DNA of 64,000 nucleotides from Pterobdella sp. o SKG-2022 (GCA_964035795.1 OZ038327.1:2535553-2599552), one strand, 5' to 3'; shown: positions 1 to 10,936, numbered from the stretch's first letter. The notes: a model not told the origin generated them from the letters alone. Made by a program: numbers and translations.

Positions 1-245
1 TGCTGGACATTTTCTTGTAGATGTTGCTGAGTATTGAAAAAATTCTGTTGCTGTGAGAATTGTGGTATAAATTGCGCGTTTTGTTGTGTGAAATGTTGAG
101 GCAACATTTGTTGAGCAAAAAACTGAGATGGTGATGTCATTTGTTGAGAAAAGTTTTGGAACTGTTGAGAATAAAAGGGTGTTGAGTTTTGTTGAGATGA
201 GGAAAAAGATGTATTTGGTTTTTTAGCCAAATCTGATGGTAACAT
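1..245 (-). CDS. Gln-rich exon, 3' part outside window
   Basis: An open frame of about 81 codons follows a splice acceptor (ATTATTCAG) whose first exon base is 245, and runs off the left end. The protein is rich in Gln, Phe, Ser and Asn, with repeated F-x-Q-Q and S-Q-Q patterns. No folded domain is visible. Its upstream exon would lie to the right, but no clear donor in the neighbouring VWA gene joins it, and that gene has its own stop at 1255. It is therefore probably a separate gene, although a spliced Gln-rich tail of the VWA protein cannot be excluded. Function unknown. Confidence 0.5.
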   Translation of the reverse strand, partial: MLPSDLAKKPNTSFSSSQQNSTPFYSQQFQNFSQQMTSPSQFFAQQMLPQHFTQQNAQFIPQFSQQQNFFNTQQHLQENVQ

Positions 246-645
246 CTGAATAATTTTGATAATACAATGTTTAATTTCAAGTAAAAAAACAACATAATCT
301 ATTTAAGCCTTTAGGGGCTGTTGAAAGACATTTTCTAAGTTATACTTTACCTTTTGTTGAAAAAAAAAATCTCGTTCAAATGTTGAAAAAACGAATTTTA
401 CATATCCTAAATTTGAGAAAATTATCTAAATATTCTTCATTAAACTACGTAAATATCTTACGGTGTACGTGAAAAGTTGATTCAACACTATTATTTTGCA
501 GTCTTATTCGATTGGTTGAGGATTTACGAAAACGAGAGATTTCTTCAGACAATGACGTATTAAAAAAAATATTCATTCAAATTAGATTTTTAAAAGATTA
601 TTTAATTTTATAATGATTTTTTGTTTAATATTAGAGGTATTTTAT

Positions 646-815
646 GTCGGCCCCTATAGCTCAATAGTTGAGCATTAGACTATTTATCTAAAGTTACCGG
701 TTTCAATCCCACATGGGCAGACAATTAGCACCTGTTCCACAGTGTGTTTTCGCTGCATTAAATTTGTAGCAAGCGCTTTGATCTATAAGGAAAAGTGCTT
801 TATAAATACCGCATT
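646..815 (+). repeat. tRNA-derived SINE, body type 1
   Basis: The head has an A-box-like TAGCTCAATAG and a B-box-like GGTTTCAATCCC, spaced as in a tRNA gene, with an anticodon-arm-like TTAGA..TCTAA. The body that follows (CTGTTCCACAGTGTG and AAGCGCTTTGAT) recurs at 26805 and, inverted, near 45000. The copy ends in a short ATTA repeat. It is diverged, so it is a SINE and not a functional tRNA gene. Confidence 0.75.
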
Positions 816-1254
816 AATTAATTAATTAATTAGAATGGATTAGCACATGCGGTAACGCTAAATTTGCTGTCTTCATATACAAAAACTTAATAAATTTCAA
901 ATTTTTTATTGAACCAAACAATCCAAAATAATTTCAACTATAAAATTCATAAACTCGAAACCACAATGGCATCCTGTAATATCCATTTTATAAACAAAAT
1001 AATGTAAGAAAACATTTATAAACTAACATGAAAATCTTCAATAATTTTACAAAAAAAACAAACTGAACAAATATATTTTTCCATTAAGCACAAAAACTTA
1101 GGATTATTAGGATTAATCACCCACAAATCCAAAAATATCTAGCATACTATAAATACCTTTAATTTATTATGATACTTTGCCCTTTTCAATATTTATATTT
1201 AAAAACCATCAAAACAATGTTAAACCATAAAAATTGCGGTAATTATAACATCAT

Positions 1255-3410
1255 TTAAAGCGAATTTTGAGTGTAGTTGTTGAGTTCAAAAGAGGTTGGG
1301 TGGGTGATGTTTTTGGGTTCGTCAAAAAAATATTGGTTGGTACTTTCAGTTTTGAATGTAGGCGGCAAAGTTCCATTCTTTATCTCAAGAGAGGCCTCAT
1401 AGGTACTAGTCTTTTCAGAAGCGAATGAATAAGTAACGTTATCAGATTCAGAAACTGGTGGTTTGGTAATATTTATGAATTCAAAATTAGGAACAAAGAT
1501 GTTATCAGAACTCATAATGGTTTGAAGGCTTGAATTCTCGGATTCGTAAGTGTTTATTTGAGAAAAGTTAGAGGGTGAGATGGTAAAATCTTCTAAAGTT
1601 TCATATTGTACAATTGCTGAAATTATAAATTAAAAAATAAATATTTGATGGTTTAGTCAAAGAAGAACAACATAGAGAAAAAATTCATTACAATTGGGTT
1701 AATAGCCAGTAATTCGGTTAAAAATTTTCAAATCTTATACCCACTATGTAAATAATGTTTAATAATCGGTAATAAAATACAACTTACTTTTACAAATCCT
1801 ACTCTCAATCCAAGAAGCAGCAAAGTCGAGTTGATCAAAGGTTTCCAAAAGAATCAAATGATTGCAATCTCCATCTGAAGCAATAGCCGATAATTCCTCA
1901 AGATTTGCTTCAGACCCAACACCAATGGCGAAAGATCTCACTCCAGTTCTTAGATACATCTCAGCACTGCGTAGTGTTTCGGCTAAGTTATTTGACTTGC
2001 CATTGGTAATGAAAATAGAAATGTCTGGAGCCCCTGTTGCAAGATTGGTTCGGATATGAGAAAAAAATTTGACCTAATCCTATATAATTTAATCTAGTTA
2101 TAAGTTAGCTTACTTGCTTCAAAATTTTTTACCAATTGTTAAAGTATCCTATTAGCTGAATGTTTTAAACATGTGAATAAAATTTGAATAATTAAACCAA
2201 GTCGACTAACAATCTCTAGTCCCTTGAGAAAACATAGATCTGACCACAAAAAAGTTGCCGTAATGGAAACCAGCTTTTGAAATTATATGAACTTTGATTC
2301 GAAAACTATTCTATAGAATATCTTAATTAACAGCTTGAGCCTTAGGCAAATTCTATACTATTTCAATTTTTAGAATGGGCAATCTGTTATATGAATATAT
2401 CTAAGAACACAAATAAATTTTATCAAGCTACGTATCTTATTAAAATTTATTAGTGTTCTTGAATACACTCATTTTATTGTGGCTAGTCAAAAATCATCAA
2501 TCTATTATATCTTTGAAATCTTTTCAAAATAACTACATGAAGGCCAAGCGATCAGATCTAATGCTCTTTCGAGCTCTTCGGGAGAATTGAACTGGTCAAA
2601 AAGAATGGCACTAGACCCGTATGTGCTTAAAACTTCATAAGCAATTCTAGTTTTGTCAGATGCTACATCGAGTTTGTAGATCAAGTTCATCATGAATGTT
2701 TCCATTTTGAGAAGATTGTCTTCTCCAACTCCTAGAGAACCATCAAACACGAATAACAGGTCAACAGAAATACTACAATCTGTGAATGAGAGTTATTGCT
2801 TGAATCGAAAAAAAAGTTGGTTTGAAGTTTTGTGAATATTATCGTTAATTTACTTGTAGTTATTGAGTTAGCAGCTTCTATATAACTGCTCGCGGGTAAA
2901 CCTGTGAAGTAACCCCAAACATATGCCTGGCTTTCCAGATCTTTCAACACCGTTGTTATGCTGAGTCTGGCTGCAAGAGCCGAATACAACGGCTTTTGAA
3001 GATCGTTCCACGTTGTGTTGGTCCAATCAACTCCATACTCGCTTTTGATTGAGGTCAAAAGAGTTGAGTTGGCATTTTTCGTGTCGAAATATTGATTTTC
3101 TGTAATCTAAAAAAAATTAAATGCTAATATGATTGTATTAACCTATATTAATGTATTCAATATACAAAACCTGCCAAATGCCTCCATAAAATCCGGCTTT
3201 GAAAGTCTTAGAGGCCTGTCCATCGTCGCTTACAGCTTTAGCCCACCTTCTCAACATCTGCGCATCATCCTTGAACACACATTTCTCATGTATTATTGCT
3301 ATGGTAGCTTCCACCACATCAGGTCCTGAGGCTTTTTTAACTTGTGTCCTGTCTTTGAAGGCTTCACATGAAAGCAGCAAAATGGCCACGAGTAATAACA
3401 TAACTGTCAT
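1255..3410 (-). CDS. Secreted protein: lysozyme-like domain plus VWA domain
   Basis: Exons, 5' to 3': 3410-3171, 3106-2854, 2779-2537, a tentative micro-exon 2273-2248, 2073-1788 and 1616-1255. They total 1410 nt, in phase, giving 469 residues. The ATG at 3410 opens a signal peptide (MTVMLLLVAILLLSCEAF). Residues 25-165 hold a domain with GGIWQ and PLYSALAARL, a combination I recall from lophotrochozoan VWA/collagen-like proteins with a lysozyme-like N-terminal region. Residues 167 to about 350 are a VWA domain (VDLLFVFDGSLG, DISIFITNGKS, GVRSFAIGVG). The C-terminal 120 residues are Ser/Thr-rich with at least five N-x-T sequons. The usual catalytic Glu of the lysozyme-like domain appears replaced. 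Probably extracellular matrix or mucus. The micro-exon is the weakest part of the model. Confidence 0.75.
2248..2273 (-). other. Tentative 26-nt micro-exon inside the VWA domain
   Basis: Exon 2779-2537 ends in phase 1, but the frame of exon 2073-1788 starts in phase 0, so a piece is missing. This segment has an acceptor (CAAAAG), a GT donor and exactly 2+24 nt. It adds residues that read S-G-F-H-Y-G-N-F-F, bridging the DLIAWPS helix to VKFFSHIR. The donor is weak. A different small exon in 2090-2530 is possible. Confidence 0.4.
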
Positions 3411-4299
3411 CCTTTGATCCTTAAGAGTCACTTTCGACTTGTCTCACTTCTATTTATACATCTATAGGAGCTCAAAGATATTTTTAATTATTCATGATGC
3501 TAAAAATATCAAGACTAATATAAAAAATATTTTGAGAATATAATTATAGTTTAAAAATTATTTTTTTTGCATCTCGTCTTATCAAGACATACTTATTATT
3601 ATCTGAATTTAATTTGAGCTTATCAGCACATGACTTTAATTTGTCAAACATTTTAAAATTTTCATAAAACACTATAAAAACGTTTTTTTTTTGAAAATAT
3701 CCATCTATTTAAAAAGCATTCAAATTTGGGTCCTTAGAAAGATGCCCAGATAAAAGTTAAGTGTTTGAATATGTTACTAAGACTGCAGAATTTGAGCACT
3801 GTAACTCACTTATTTTTGCTCAAAACCCTTGGAACTTGTGCACAAAGAGATGAAAAAATTTTTGTAAGTTTGAATTTTTTGAGCACTGTATCTACAGTTT
3901 AAGTTGAATCGACCAATTACGGGTTGGTATTGAGAAAATTGTAGCCAGATTTTTATCTGAGCCTCATTATAACCTATTAAGTTTAAGACTTCAGATTTGA
4001 AAAAAAAAAAATTTATCTTTCATTATTGTTGTTGATTTCATTGAACACTATTGAAACTTTTTAAACCCCTGCTTTGTCATTCCACTGCCAAGGAAATTTT
4101 TTAGAATTTAATTTAACCTCAAAAACCAAACATTTTGAGCCACTCTGTTTCAAATAAACTCTTTTTTATGATACCGTATTAAATAAAAATTTTTTATATA
4201 ATTTTCGAATTGAAATTTTAATCACTTTTATTACAATCAAATTTTAGTTTTTATTCCATAGTTAACCATTTTTAATTATACAGGATATTTTTTATAATT

Positions 4300-4805
4300 T
4301 GGAAAGTTCAAGATAAAAGATGTGAAAGATAAAAACACGACAATATTATTTCTATTTTTTCACTCAAACTCTCATATTTTTTGACCATGATTCGTGGGCT
4401 GATTGATTCAACTTTCACTAGCGACTGGTAAGCCTTAGGGCTTATAAACATACCAACTCTTCTAATGGTAGCGTTGTTTGTTGCTTTTTCTGCAGGGCTT
4501 GTAACGAGCGTCTAACCCTTTCCAGTATTGCAGTATCTTATTGTTTCTTCTAGGTGATTTAACTTGTGTTCTTGTATACAGGTTATATCTATATTGTATT
4601 TACTAGATAAGTATGTTAATCCATATGGTTTGTGATTATTCTTTAAAGATCTAATCTTTATTGTTGCTATATTTTTTGTTAATCTACAATTCAATAAAGG
4701 TTCTTTTTGTTTAGTTTGTGGTATCAGCTTTTCACCAGTAGTAGTATGTAAATAACAGTATAAATAAGCGGTGTGTTTCTCATACTTAAAAATGTTAATT
4801 AACAA
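4300..4805 (-). mobile_element. LINE fragment, endonuclease domain
   Basis: The minus strand encodes NIATIKIRSLKNN, then DITCIQEHKLNHLEE, typical of the N-terminus of an apurinic endonuclease (exonuclease-endonuclease-phosphatase fold) of non-LTR elements. After a frame change the homology continues as TLVTSPAEKATNNATIRRVG and FISPKAYQSLVKVES down to about 4310. No reverse transcriptase follows, so this is a truncated, inactive copy. Confidence 0.75.
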
Positions 4806-5374
4806 AAAGGTTAAGAATTCGATTCTGAAAAGCCCTCATGTTGTTGACAAATTTGTTAGGTTTGAATTTTTGATCTGAAACTAACGAGCTATACGGGTCA
4901 ACAAACTAATATTCAGGCATATCAAAGTCATTCTTAAGCTCTTTCATCAAATTTTCAAATCCCAAAAAGTAGAACAAATACAATGGACATATTAATTCAT
5001 ACACTTTGAATGGGATTTTTTAAATATTTTGATAAAATATGATTTTCTTGAATGAAGTTTAAGTAGCAGATCTTTTTTTATTTTACCGCCATACGAATCA
5101 AAGCTTGCTAAAATATTTGAAACAAGCAGTTTAAAGCAAAAATTTTATGGGTGATAAAGCTTTATCTGCACAAAAATTAATTGAAAAATCAAAATATTAA
5201 TCGTTCGAAACCAATCAGTGTATGAAGTGATTTAAGAAAGCTTTTGTATAACTGTGTGATGTTGACTTCAAGCACAATGCTTCATTCAAAAAGTTTCATA
5301 AATTCTTCTGCTCTCACCAGTTGGATAACTAAAAGCATGAATGTATATAATTAAAAACCTTCGAATGGAAGGCA

Positions 5375-5580
5375 TTTTTAATACATTTATTGAGAATCAA
5401 AAGCTATAATTTTCGATAAGTTTAGCCTCATCATAAAACCTTACTGAAAATAATAAATCGTGCCTATTTTTCGCTAACGTTTTATGATAAGGCTAAACTT
5501 ATCAAAAATTATAGTTTTTGATTCTCAATAAATGTACTGAAAATTTCCTTTCTTTGATGTTTTTTTGTTACAAAACATTG
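5375..5580. mobile_element. Foldback / MITE-like element
   Basis: Two arms of about 65 bp are inverted copies. The left arm is 5375-5439 (containing TACATTTATTGAGAATCAAA and GATAAGTTTAGCC) and the right arm is 5479-5545 (GGCTAAACTTATC and TTTGATTCTCAATAAATGTA). The loop is about 40 bp. The outer right flank (a GTTACAAAACATTG-type end) is shared with copies at 11337-11435 and 14165-14281. There is no coding capacity, so it is non-autonomous. Confidence 0.75.
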
Positions 5581-5755
5581 AAGAAAAATAAATACGATGT
5601 CTCTGAAAAATGAAGAACCTTGTTTTTAAACAAACCTATAATATAAATGAAACCAAACTGTCGAATTTAAGCAAAAACCCAATAAACAAAAATGTTTGAA
5701 TTGTTTGTAATAATCACATATAAAAAATTTATCTAATTTTTTTGGGATAAAACAG

Positions 5756-5857
5756 ATCGTGGTGTCAAGATCTCAACCAGGATTTCATCATTGAAAACCA
5801 GGGGGCAGTTGGCAACAAAGCGGCAGGAGTAGATTTCTGCATTCACTACAAAAGCAG
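5756..5857 (+). CDS. Orphan exon, Ig-like C-terminal half
   Basis: A 102-nt segment lies between an acceptor (TAAAACAG) and a good donor (GTACGT), phase 2 in and phase 2 out. It encodes 33 codons with two Cys: SWCQDLNQDFII, then AAGVDFCIHYKS. The second part resembles the F strand of an Ig domain (D/A-x-G-V-x-F-C-x-x-Y). No partner exon was joined with confidence. The transmembrane exon at 8876 is on the same strand but starts in the wrong phase, so another exon would be needed. Confidence 0.5.
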
Positions 5858-6076
5858 GTACGTCTGGAGAATTATTTTGAAGATATTTTTCAATAAAATT
5901 TATAAAAAAATCCTCATTCTTTTTTGATTGTATTATTCAAAATTTGAGTTGATGTGATAGAAATTTCATTTTTTTTAGTTTTTCAATAAAAATACTGAAA
6001 AAATTGATTTTTTCAAAAAATGAATAAGAAATACAATAAAAATAATGAACAAAATGAAAGAGTCAGTAAAAAGTTT

Positions 6077-6644
6077 TTACAAGCAAAAGGTCAAGGTCAG
6101 AGTAAACCCCGCAATGACAGCAAGAACTATCAGTAGGATAACCCAACCTTCAAGCTGGGTAGAACCGGTTTTTTTTGTTCAAGAATAAAAAATGGTTAAA
6201 ATTAAGGCTAATAAGAATGATTTTAAAGCTTCATTTACCGAGTTCTTTCTAATTCTTTTTGGGGAACATAGAAAAAAGCTTTGTAAATTACAAAAGTTTT
6301 TCCAAAAACCCTCTATTTTTGAACGACTGCTGGTCGATTTGCATACATAAATACTTATGTAACAATTGATTATGTATTTTAGAAGGAATAAAGTGATCAA
6401 TAATATGGAAAAGCTTTTGTGGAACATACTCATATCTAAATGTATATGTAAATTTAGAAATACACAGAATTGAATTCCAATTACCAGCTATCTTTTTTAA
6501 CCCCTTCTTCGAGTCGTCAAAGTCAATGAGAGGTTTTTTAGAAAAGTGCTCAACTCTATCAGCCAGTAAAAGACATTTTTTGTACGAATTTGTCTTAGGG
6601 TAGCACTTAGCAAAACACTCATGATTAATTTCATAATAATACCA
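6077..6644 (-). CDS. Small single-pass membrane protein, 3' exons
   Basis: Exon 6644-6485 follows an acceptor (ATAACAG) and has 53 codons with four Cys (ECFAKCYPKTNSYKKC) and a Lys-rich end. It is joined in phase 1 to 6147-6077, which gives GWVILLIVLAVIAGFTLTLT followed by Phe, Cys, Leu and the stop. The protein therefore ends in a membrane helix with essentially no cytoplasmic tail. The upstream exons and signal peptide were not found to the right. It sits in the cluster of small membrane-protein genes. No family was recognised, and function is unknown. Confidence 0.65.
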
Positions 6645-7126
6645 CTGTTATGTCAAAAAGACAATAGCTATAAATAACTATTCTCAATTAATTTATTAAT
6701 TTACAACTGATTATAGATTTGATTATGAACTAGTTTTTCCTATTTTTGAAAACATAAGAACTATTGTAATCGGCACATAGTTATTCAAGTCTTGCTTTTA
6801 ATCTTTCACTTTAGGTTTTATTATACTATTTTTTCGTATTTTCAAAAAAAACTCTTTTTCTAAGAAACGTTATGAACGATACTTTTCGTAATTTATTTAA
6901 TTGTTTAGTTCCCAGTCTAACCTAATTACTGAACACTTTTTTGGGTGGCTCAGTTGTCATCAAATAAGACTGAAAAAGCTTTTGAAAACTAATCTCAAAA
7001 AACTGGATAAGTGTTTACAATCTTCAGTTGTTTTATCATATTTCGAGGTTGTTTTTGAATCTTTTTCGCTTATGTGTTCGATTTGAAATGCAAATTAACT
7101 TCAATGACTGAAAACACATCAGATTG

Positions 7127-7127
7127 C

Positions 7128-7161
<34 letters not shown>

Positions 7162-7163
7162 GA

Positions 7164-7257
<94 letters not shown>

Positions 7258-7353
7258 GATATTATTATATTTTTTTAAAATTATTATTATTATTATTATT
7301 ATTATTATTGATATTATTATATTTTTTTTAATTATTATTATTATTATTATTAT
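7127..7353 (+). repeat. TTA/ATT microsatellite
   Basis: A long ATT trinucleotide array with short breaks (TTGATG, TTGATATTATAT) that runs directly into the SINE at 7355. Open poly-Leu and poly-Ile frames across it are artefacts of the repeat. Confidence 0.95.
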
Positions 7354-7354
7354 T

Positions 7355-7525
7355 GTCGGCCCGCATAGCTCAGCTGGTAGAGCGTTAGACTAGTTATCTA
7401 AAGTAACCGGGTTCAATCCCGCGCGGGCCGACAATTATACACACAACGAGTAGCGCCCTGTGAATCATCTGTTGAGCTAACGAAACCCCATTATGGGGCG
7501 ACCAAAAGTCGATCTAAAAAAAAAA
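7355..7525 (+). repeat. tRNA-derived SINE, body type 2, best-preserved head
   Basis: The head is close to a cloverleaf. The acceptor arms GGCCCGC and GCGGGCC pair, the A box is TAGCTCAGCTGG, the anticodon arm is TTAGA-CTAGTTA-TCTAA, and the B box is GGGTTCAATCCC. The T-loop is one base short, so it is probably not a working tRNA. The body (TAGCGCCCTGTGAA, ACCCCATTATGGGG) and the A-run tail differ from the copies at 646 and 26805, but match pieces at 25018, 37262 and 47570. Confidence 0.8.
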
Positions 7526-8249
7526 TTATTATTTTTATTGTTATTATTATTCTTATTGTTAATATCATTATTATTATTTTTTTTAATATTTTTGTTTTTA
7601 TCATAATTCTTTTTATTGTTATTAAAATTATTATTTTTAAAATTGTTTATATACTTTTATATATATATATTTTTTTTTTACTCCAATAACTATTATTATT
7701 TTGATATTATAATATATTATTAAGGAAAGCTCACTATGAATTTCGATGTTATGTCTACTAAGCACTGTTGATAACAGGTTCCATTTTGGTTAATATATTC
7801 AAGTCAAACGAAATCAACGCAAAATTTTGAAAGCTTTTGCGAGCTCAGACAAGCCAAAAACTAGTTACACGATTAAGCATGTACTCAACTCTCTGCCATA
7901 GATCTCGACCTATTTGAGGCAGAACGTGACACTTTCAACAATTGGAACTGAATACATCGTCAGATCCCTACCAGTAAAGCTAAATTTGAAATTGTGTGTA
8001 TAAGCTACAATAAATTGATATTCCAATTAAAACTCTATTTGGAGCATGTTTTAGCCCATGAAGCTTTTTGTAGGATCAGATCCCATTCTCAAGTAGAAAT
8101 CCAACTATAATGGCTTTTGAACCATCAGCAATAATGTCAAAAAACTCCAAAAAAAACTGTAAAACCTTACTTTCTACAGAACGTTTTGATTGGTCGAACA
8201 ATCTACCAAACAAAGGCTTTGAAAATGGTTTTAAAAATTATAGCAAGCA

Positions 8250-8516
8250 CTTCACGCTTACTATAGAAAGCATAACGTTTTTTATCCTGGCCAATAAGAT
8301 TGAAGCAGATCTTGATTAGATTTTTTAACTTGTTATTTTTACCGCTAAGAAAGCATTGTTCTCGTTTGGTTTTGCTATTTTTTTTATTTTTGAAATAAAA
8401 AATAAATTTGAAATTCTCTTCTAGCTGAAAAAATAACAAATTAAAAGTCTTAACCAAGCCTGCTTCAATCCTATTGGTCAGAGTATAAAACTTATGCTTT
8501 CTATAGTAATCATGAA
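8250..8516. repeat. Inverted repeat, about 57-bp arms
   Basis: The left arm is 8250-8306 (ACTATAGAAAGCATAA .. CCAATAAGATTGAAGCA). The right arm is 8461-8516, its reverse complement with a few mismatches (TGCTTCAATCCTATTGG .. TTATGCTTTCTATAGT). About 155 bp separate them. This is probably a second, unrelated foldback element. No coding region was recognised inside. Confidence 0.65.
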
Positions 8517-8875
8517 CTTCTTCTAAAATTTTGAATTTAAATGATCATACAAGTAAATTCATTTTAATCTTTGTTTCGAAGTTGCAACAAAACTCTCAAT
8601 TAACTGAACTATAATATATAAACCATTTTGGATTTTCTTCATTTATAAAAAAATTTTTTGCTTCAAGAAAAATGCCTGGTGAGAAAAATTAAATTTTGGT
8701 TGATTTCATATAATTAGATTTTGATTTTATTAGTTAACTTCATTATTTGAAACGATATTACCTTGTTTATATAGTAGAATACTATAACTACAAGTTTCCA
8801 AGCACTGTATTGTAACGATTTGGCATAAATATTCTTCGTTTATCAGCACAAAGATTTGAAAATGAAGTTGAATAG

Positions 8876-9112
8876 CTTGATGAGAACATTTACATTATTA
8901 ATCACATAAATTTCAATGAAACCACGGAGCAAACGCCTTCAGAACCTTTTCCGTCTTCGTTCCTCTATGCGGCCATTGTGGTTCTGCTTCTTCTGAACGC
9001 TCTAAGTATTGCAATTGTCGTTTTTGTTATGTGAGTCAACTTTGATATAAATGGTTTGTATTTTTTGAAGACCATAGTTTTTAGAAAGAAAAAACGTGGG
9101 AAAAATGGTTAA
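8876..9112 (+). CDS. Type I membrane protein, stalk, TM and basic tail exons
   Basis: Exon 8876-9030 follows an acceptor (GAATAG) and ends at a GTGAGT donor in phase 2. It gives a short extracellular stalk with an N-x-T sequon (NFNETTEQTPSEPFPSSF), then the helix LYAAIVVLLLLNALSIAIVV. Exon 9085-9112 (acceptor TTTTTAG) completes the codon and gives the stop-transfer tail IKKKRGKNG and a stop. An AATAAA follows near 9224. This is the C-terminal end of a surface protein. The ectodomain exons upstream were not resolved; the orphan exon at 5756 is a candidate but is not in phase. Confidence 0.7.
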
Positions 9113-9421
9113 ACTTTGAAATGAATTGTGACGAGATTTGATACATGACGTCTCCGAAAAGTATATTTCATCTCTTCTATCTTCTATTTATTTATCAATT
9201 TAATTTGAAATCGTAACTGTTTCAATAAATTTATTCTAGACTAGCGTGTTTGAGACTCTCTTTTTCTTGCAGTAATTCTATGAACATCCGAAAAATATTT
9301 GATAAAAAATAAAATTGAGCTTAAAATTTGAATAGGTTTAAACAATTATTAATTTTTCTACCGGGGAATGAAAAACTAAAAAAACAAAGAAGGGAAAACT
9401 TAAGACTCAAGGCTCAACTTG

Positions 9422-9622
9422 ATGAAAAACAAAAACTGGACAAATACGAAACGTAATCACACAACTAAAAATGCCAGCAGAAGCCAAGCCTCTGAAAAAA
9501 ACATAGGCCTTGAGTTACTTGAAGGAACAACTGATCTATTGTTCGATGCCATCCCTGGGGGGAAGCTCGTAAAGATTGCGGCCAAGCCTCTAATGGACCT
9601 TTGTACAAAAATTGGGAAATAA
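9422..9622 (+). CDS. Orphan ORF, 66 codons
   Basis: The frame runs from the ATG at 9422 to TAA and has little simple repeat. The N-terminal half is rich in Lys, Asn and Thr. The C-terminal half is amphipathic (GLELLEGTTDLLFDAIPGG, then KLVKIAAKPLMDLCTKIGK). Codon choice looks less AT-biased than the flanks. It could be a terminal exon, since an AG lies upstream, or a chance ORF. No family was recognised. Confidence 0.35.
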   Translation: MKNKNWTNTKRNHTTKNASRSQASEKNIGLELLEGTTDLLFDAIPGGKLVKIAAKPLMDLCTKIGK

Positions 9623-10936
9623 ATTTGAAGAATATTATGAAATATAAGAAGGGGAAGAGGAGGGAAAGATACCACGAAATTAAGGGGAAACAAAAAAAAA
9701 ATTAAGATTTCATATGAAATTATTGATACTAATTTTCGGTTTTATTTCTTCTAGCTTTTTGTTTTTGTTCAATTATTCAAATGAGTTATGGCTAGTATTT
9801 GTTTTTTTTATTATTATTATTCTTATGATTATTTCATTTTATATGATTTTTATCTAAGTTATAAAAGCGCGGTAAAGAGATTGATGTTGAATTATGAATA
9901 CTTGAAACTTCAACTGAATTAACCAAGTTTAAAGATGATGGAAAAAAATGACTCTTATTCATCGTCTGATCATTTTATTTACTATTGTGTTTGGTGTTTT
10001 CCAAATAATAATTCTTAACTTCCAAGTTTTAATGTAATTTTGTGATGTAATTTTGATATAGCTTTTCAAATGTTTAATAGAATTTATTAAAAAACCCCTT
10101 CATTTTTAAGCTTTGTGGTTTATATTCAAAATGGATTACATTAATTAGTTACCTGCTGGTAATATAGAATATATCGAAAAGCTACGTCTTTTATTTTGGA
10201 ATAAAACTCAACGACGATGCTCCACCCAAAGTGTGGTCAAGGCTACATCTGTTTATCGAATAAATTTCCAAAAAAATAACCCACAAGTTTTTATCTAAAA
10301 AAAAGTTTGTTCAATCGAAAATTTTAAAAAAATTATTTAAACACATTTTAACAAAGTTTCTAAATCATATTATCTTACTTGTTTATTACGAATTTCGCCC
10401 CACTAGACAGTGGTAGAAGTTTGATGAGTGTTCTATAAAAAGCTTCCTTTACATTTTCGGCTTGATTTAGTAAAGAAGTTCCAAGCAGCAAAAAGCTGTT
10501 TTAAATTGGACCAATCATAGGCTTTGAGAAATGTTAGTTTTTTTTTCTTGAAAATATCCATGTATCATAATGTTTAAATATTCACGGATTGTACAAAAAA
10601 CGTTGTTAGTTGATAAATGTAATTTTTTTTTATAAAACTTTTAAAAATGATTATGTCGGTACTTTCACAATTTTTTTTGAGTTCTATGATTGGTTCATCG
10701 ACTAGCCTAAGGATATTCAATACTTTTTGCGTGATCGCGAAGTGCCTGTTTGATTTAGTAGATATATAAAAAAAGCACTCTACTAACATAGAAAAATTGG
10801 AAAGTTATTGAAGAATTGAAAATTATTCTTATCAACCAATTAAATACTTTTTTGTGACTTTGTCGATATGTGCGTTATAGCCACGTTTATAGGCATTACA
10901 CTTTACAGAAGCATCAAACTTACGCCATTCCTATAA
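9623..10936. other. AT-rich intergenic sequence, no gene seen
   Basis: Low-complexity AT-rich DNA with scattered short ORFs. None carries splice context, a domain or a signal peptide that I can support. Confidence 0.5.

Noticed and set aside
7355..7432. Functional tRNA gene
   Set aside because: Good A and B boxes and acceptor pairing, but the T-loop is one base short and a SINE body with an A-rich tail follows. Sister copies are decayed.
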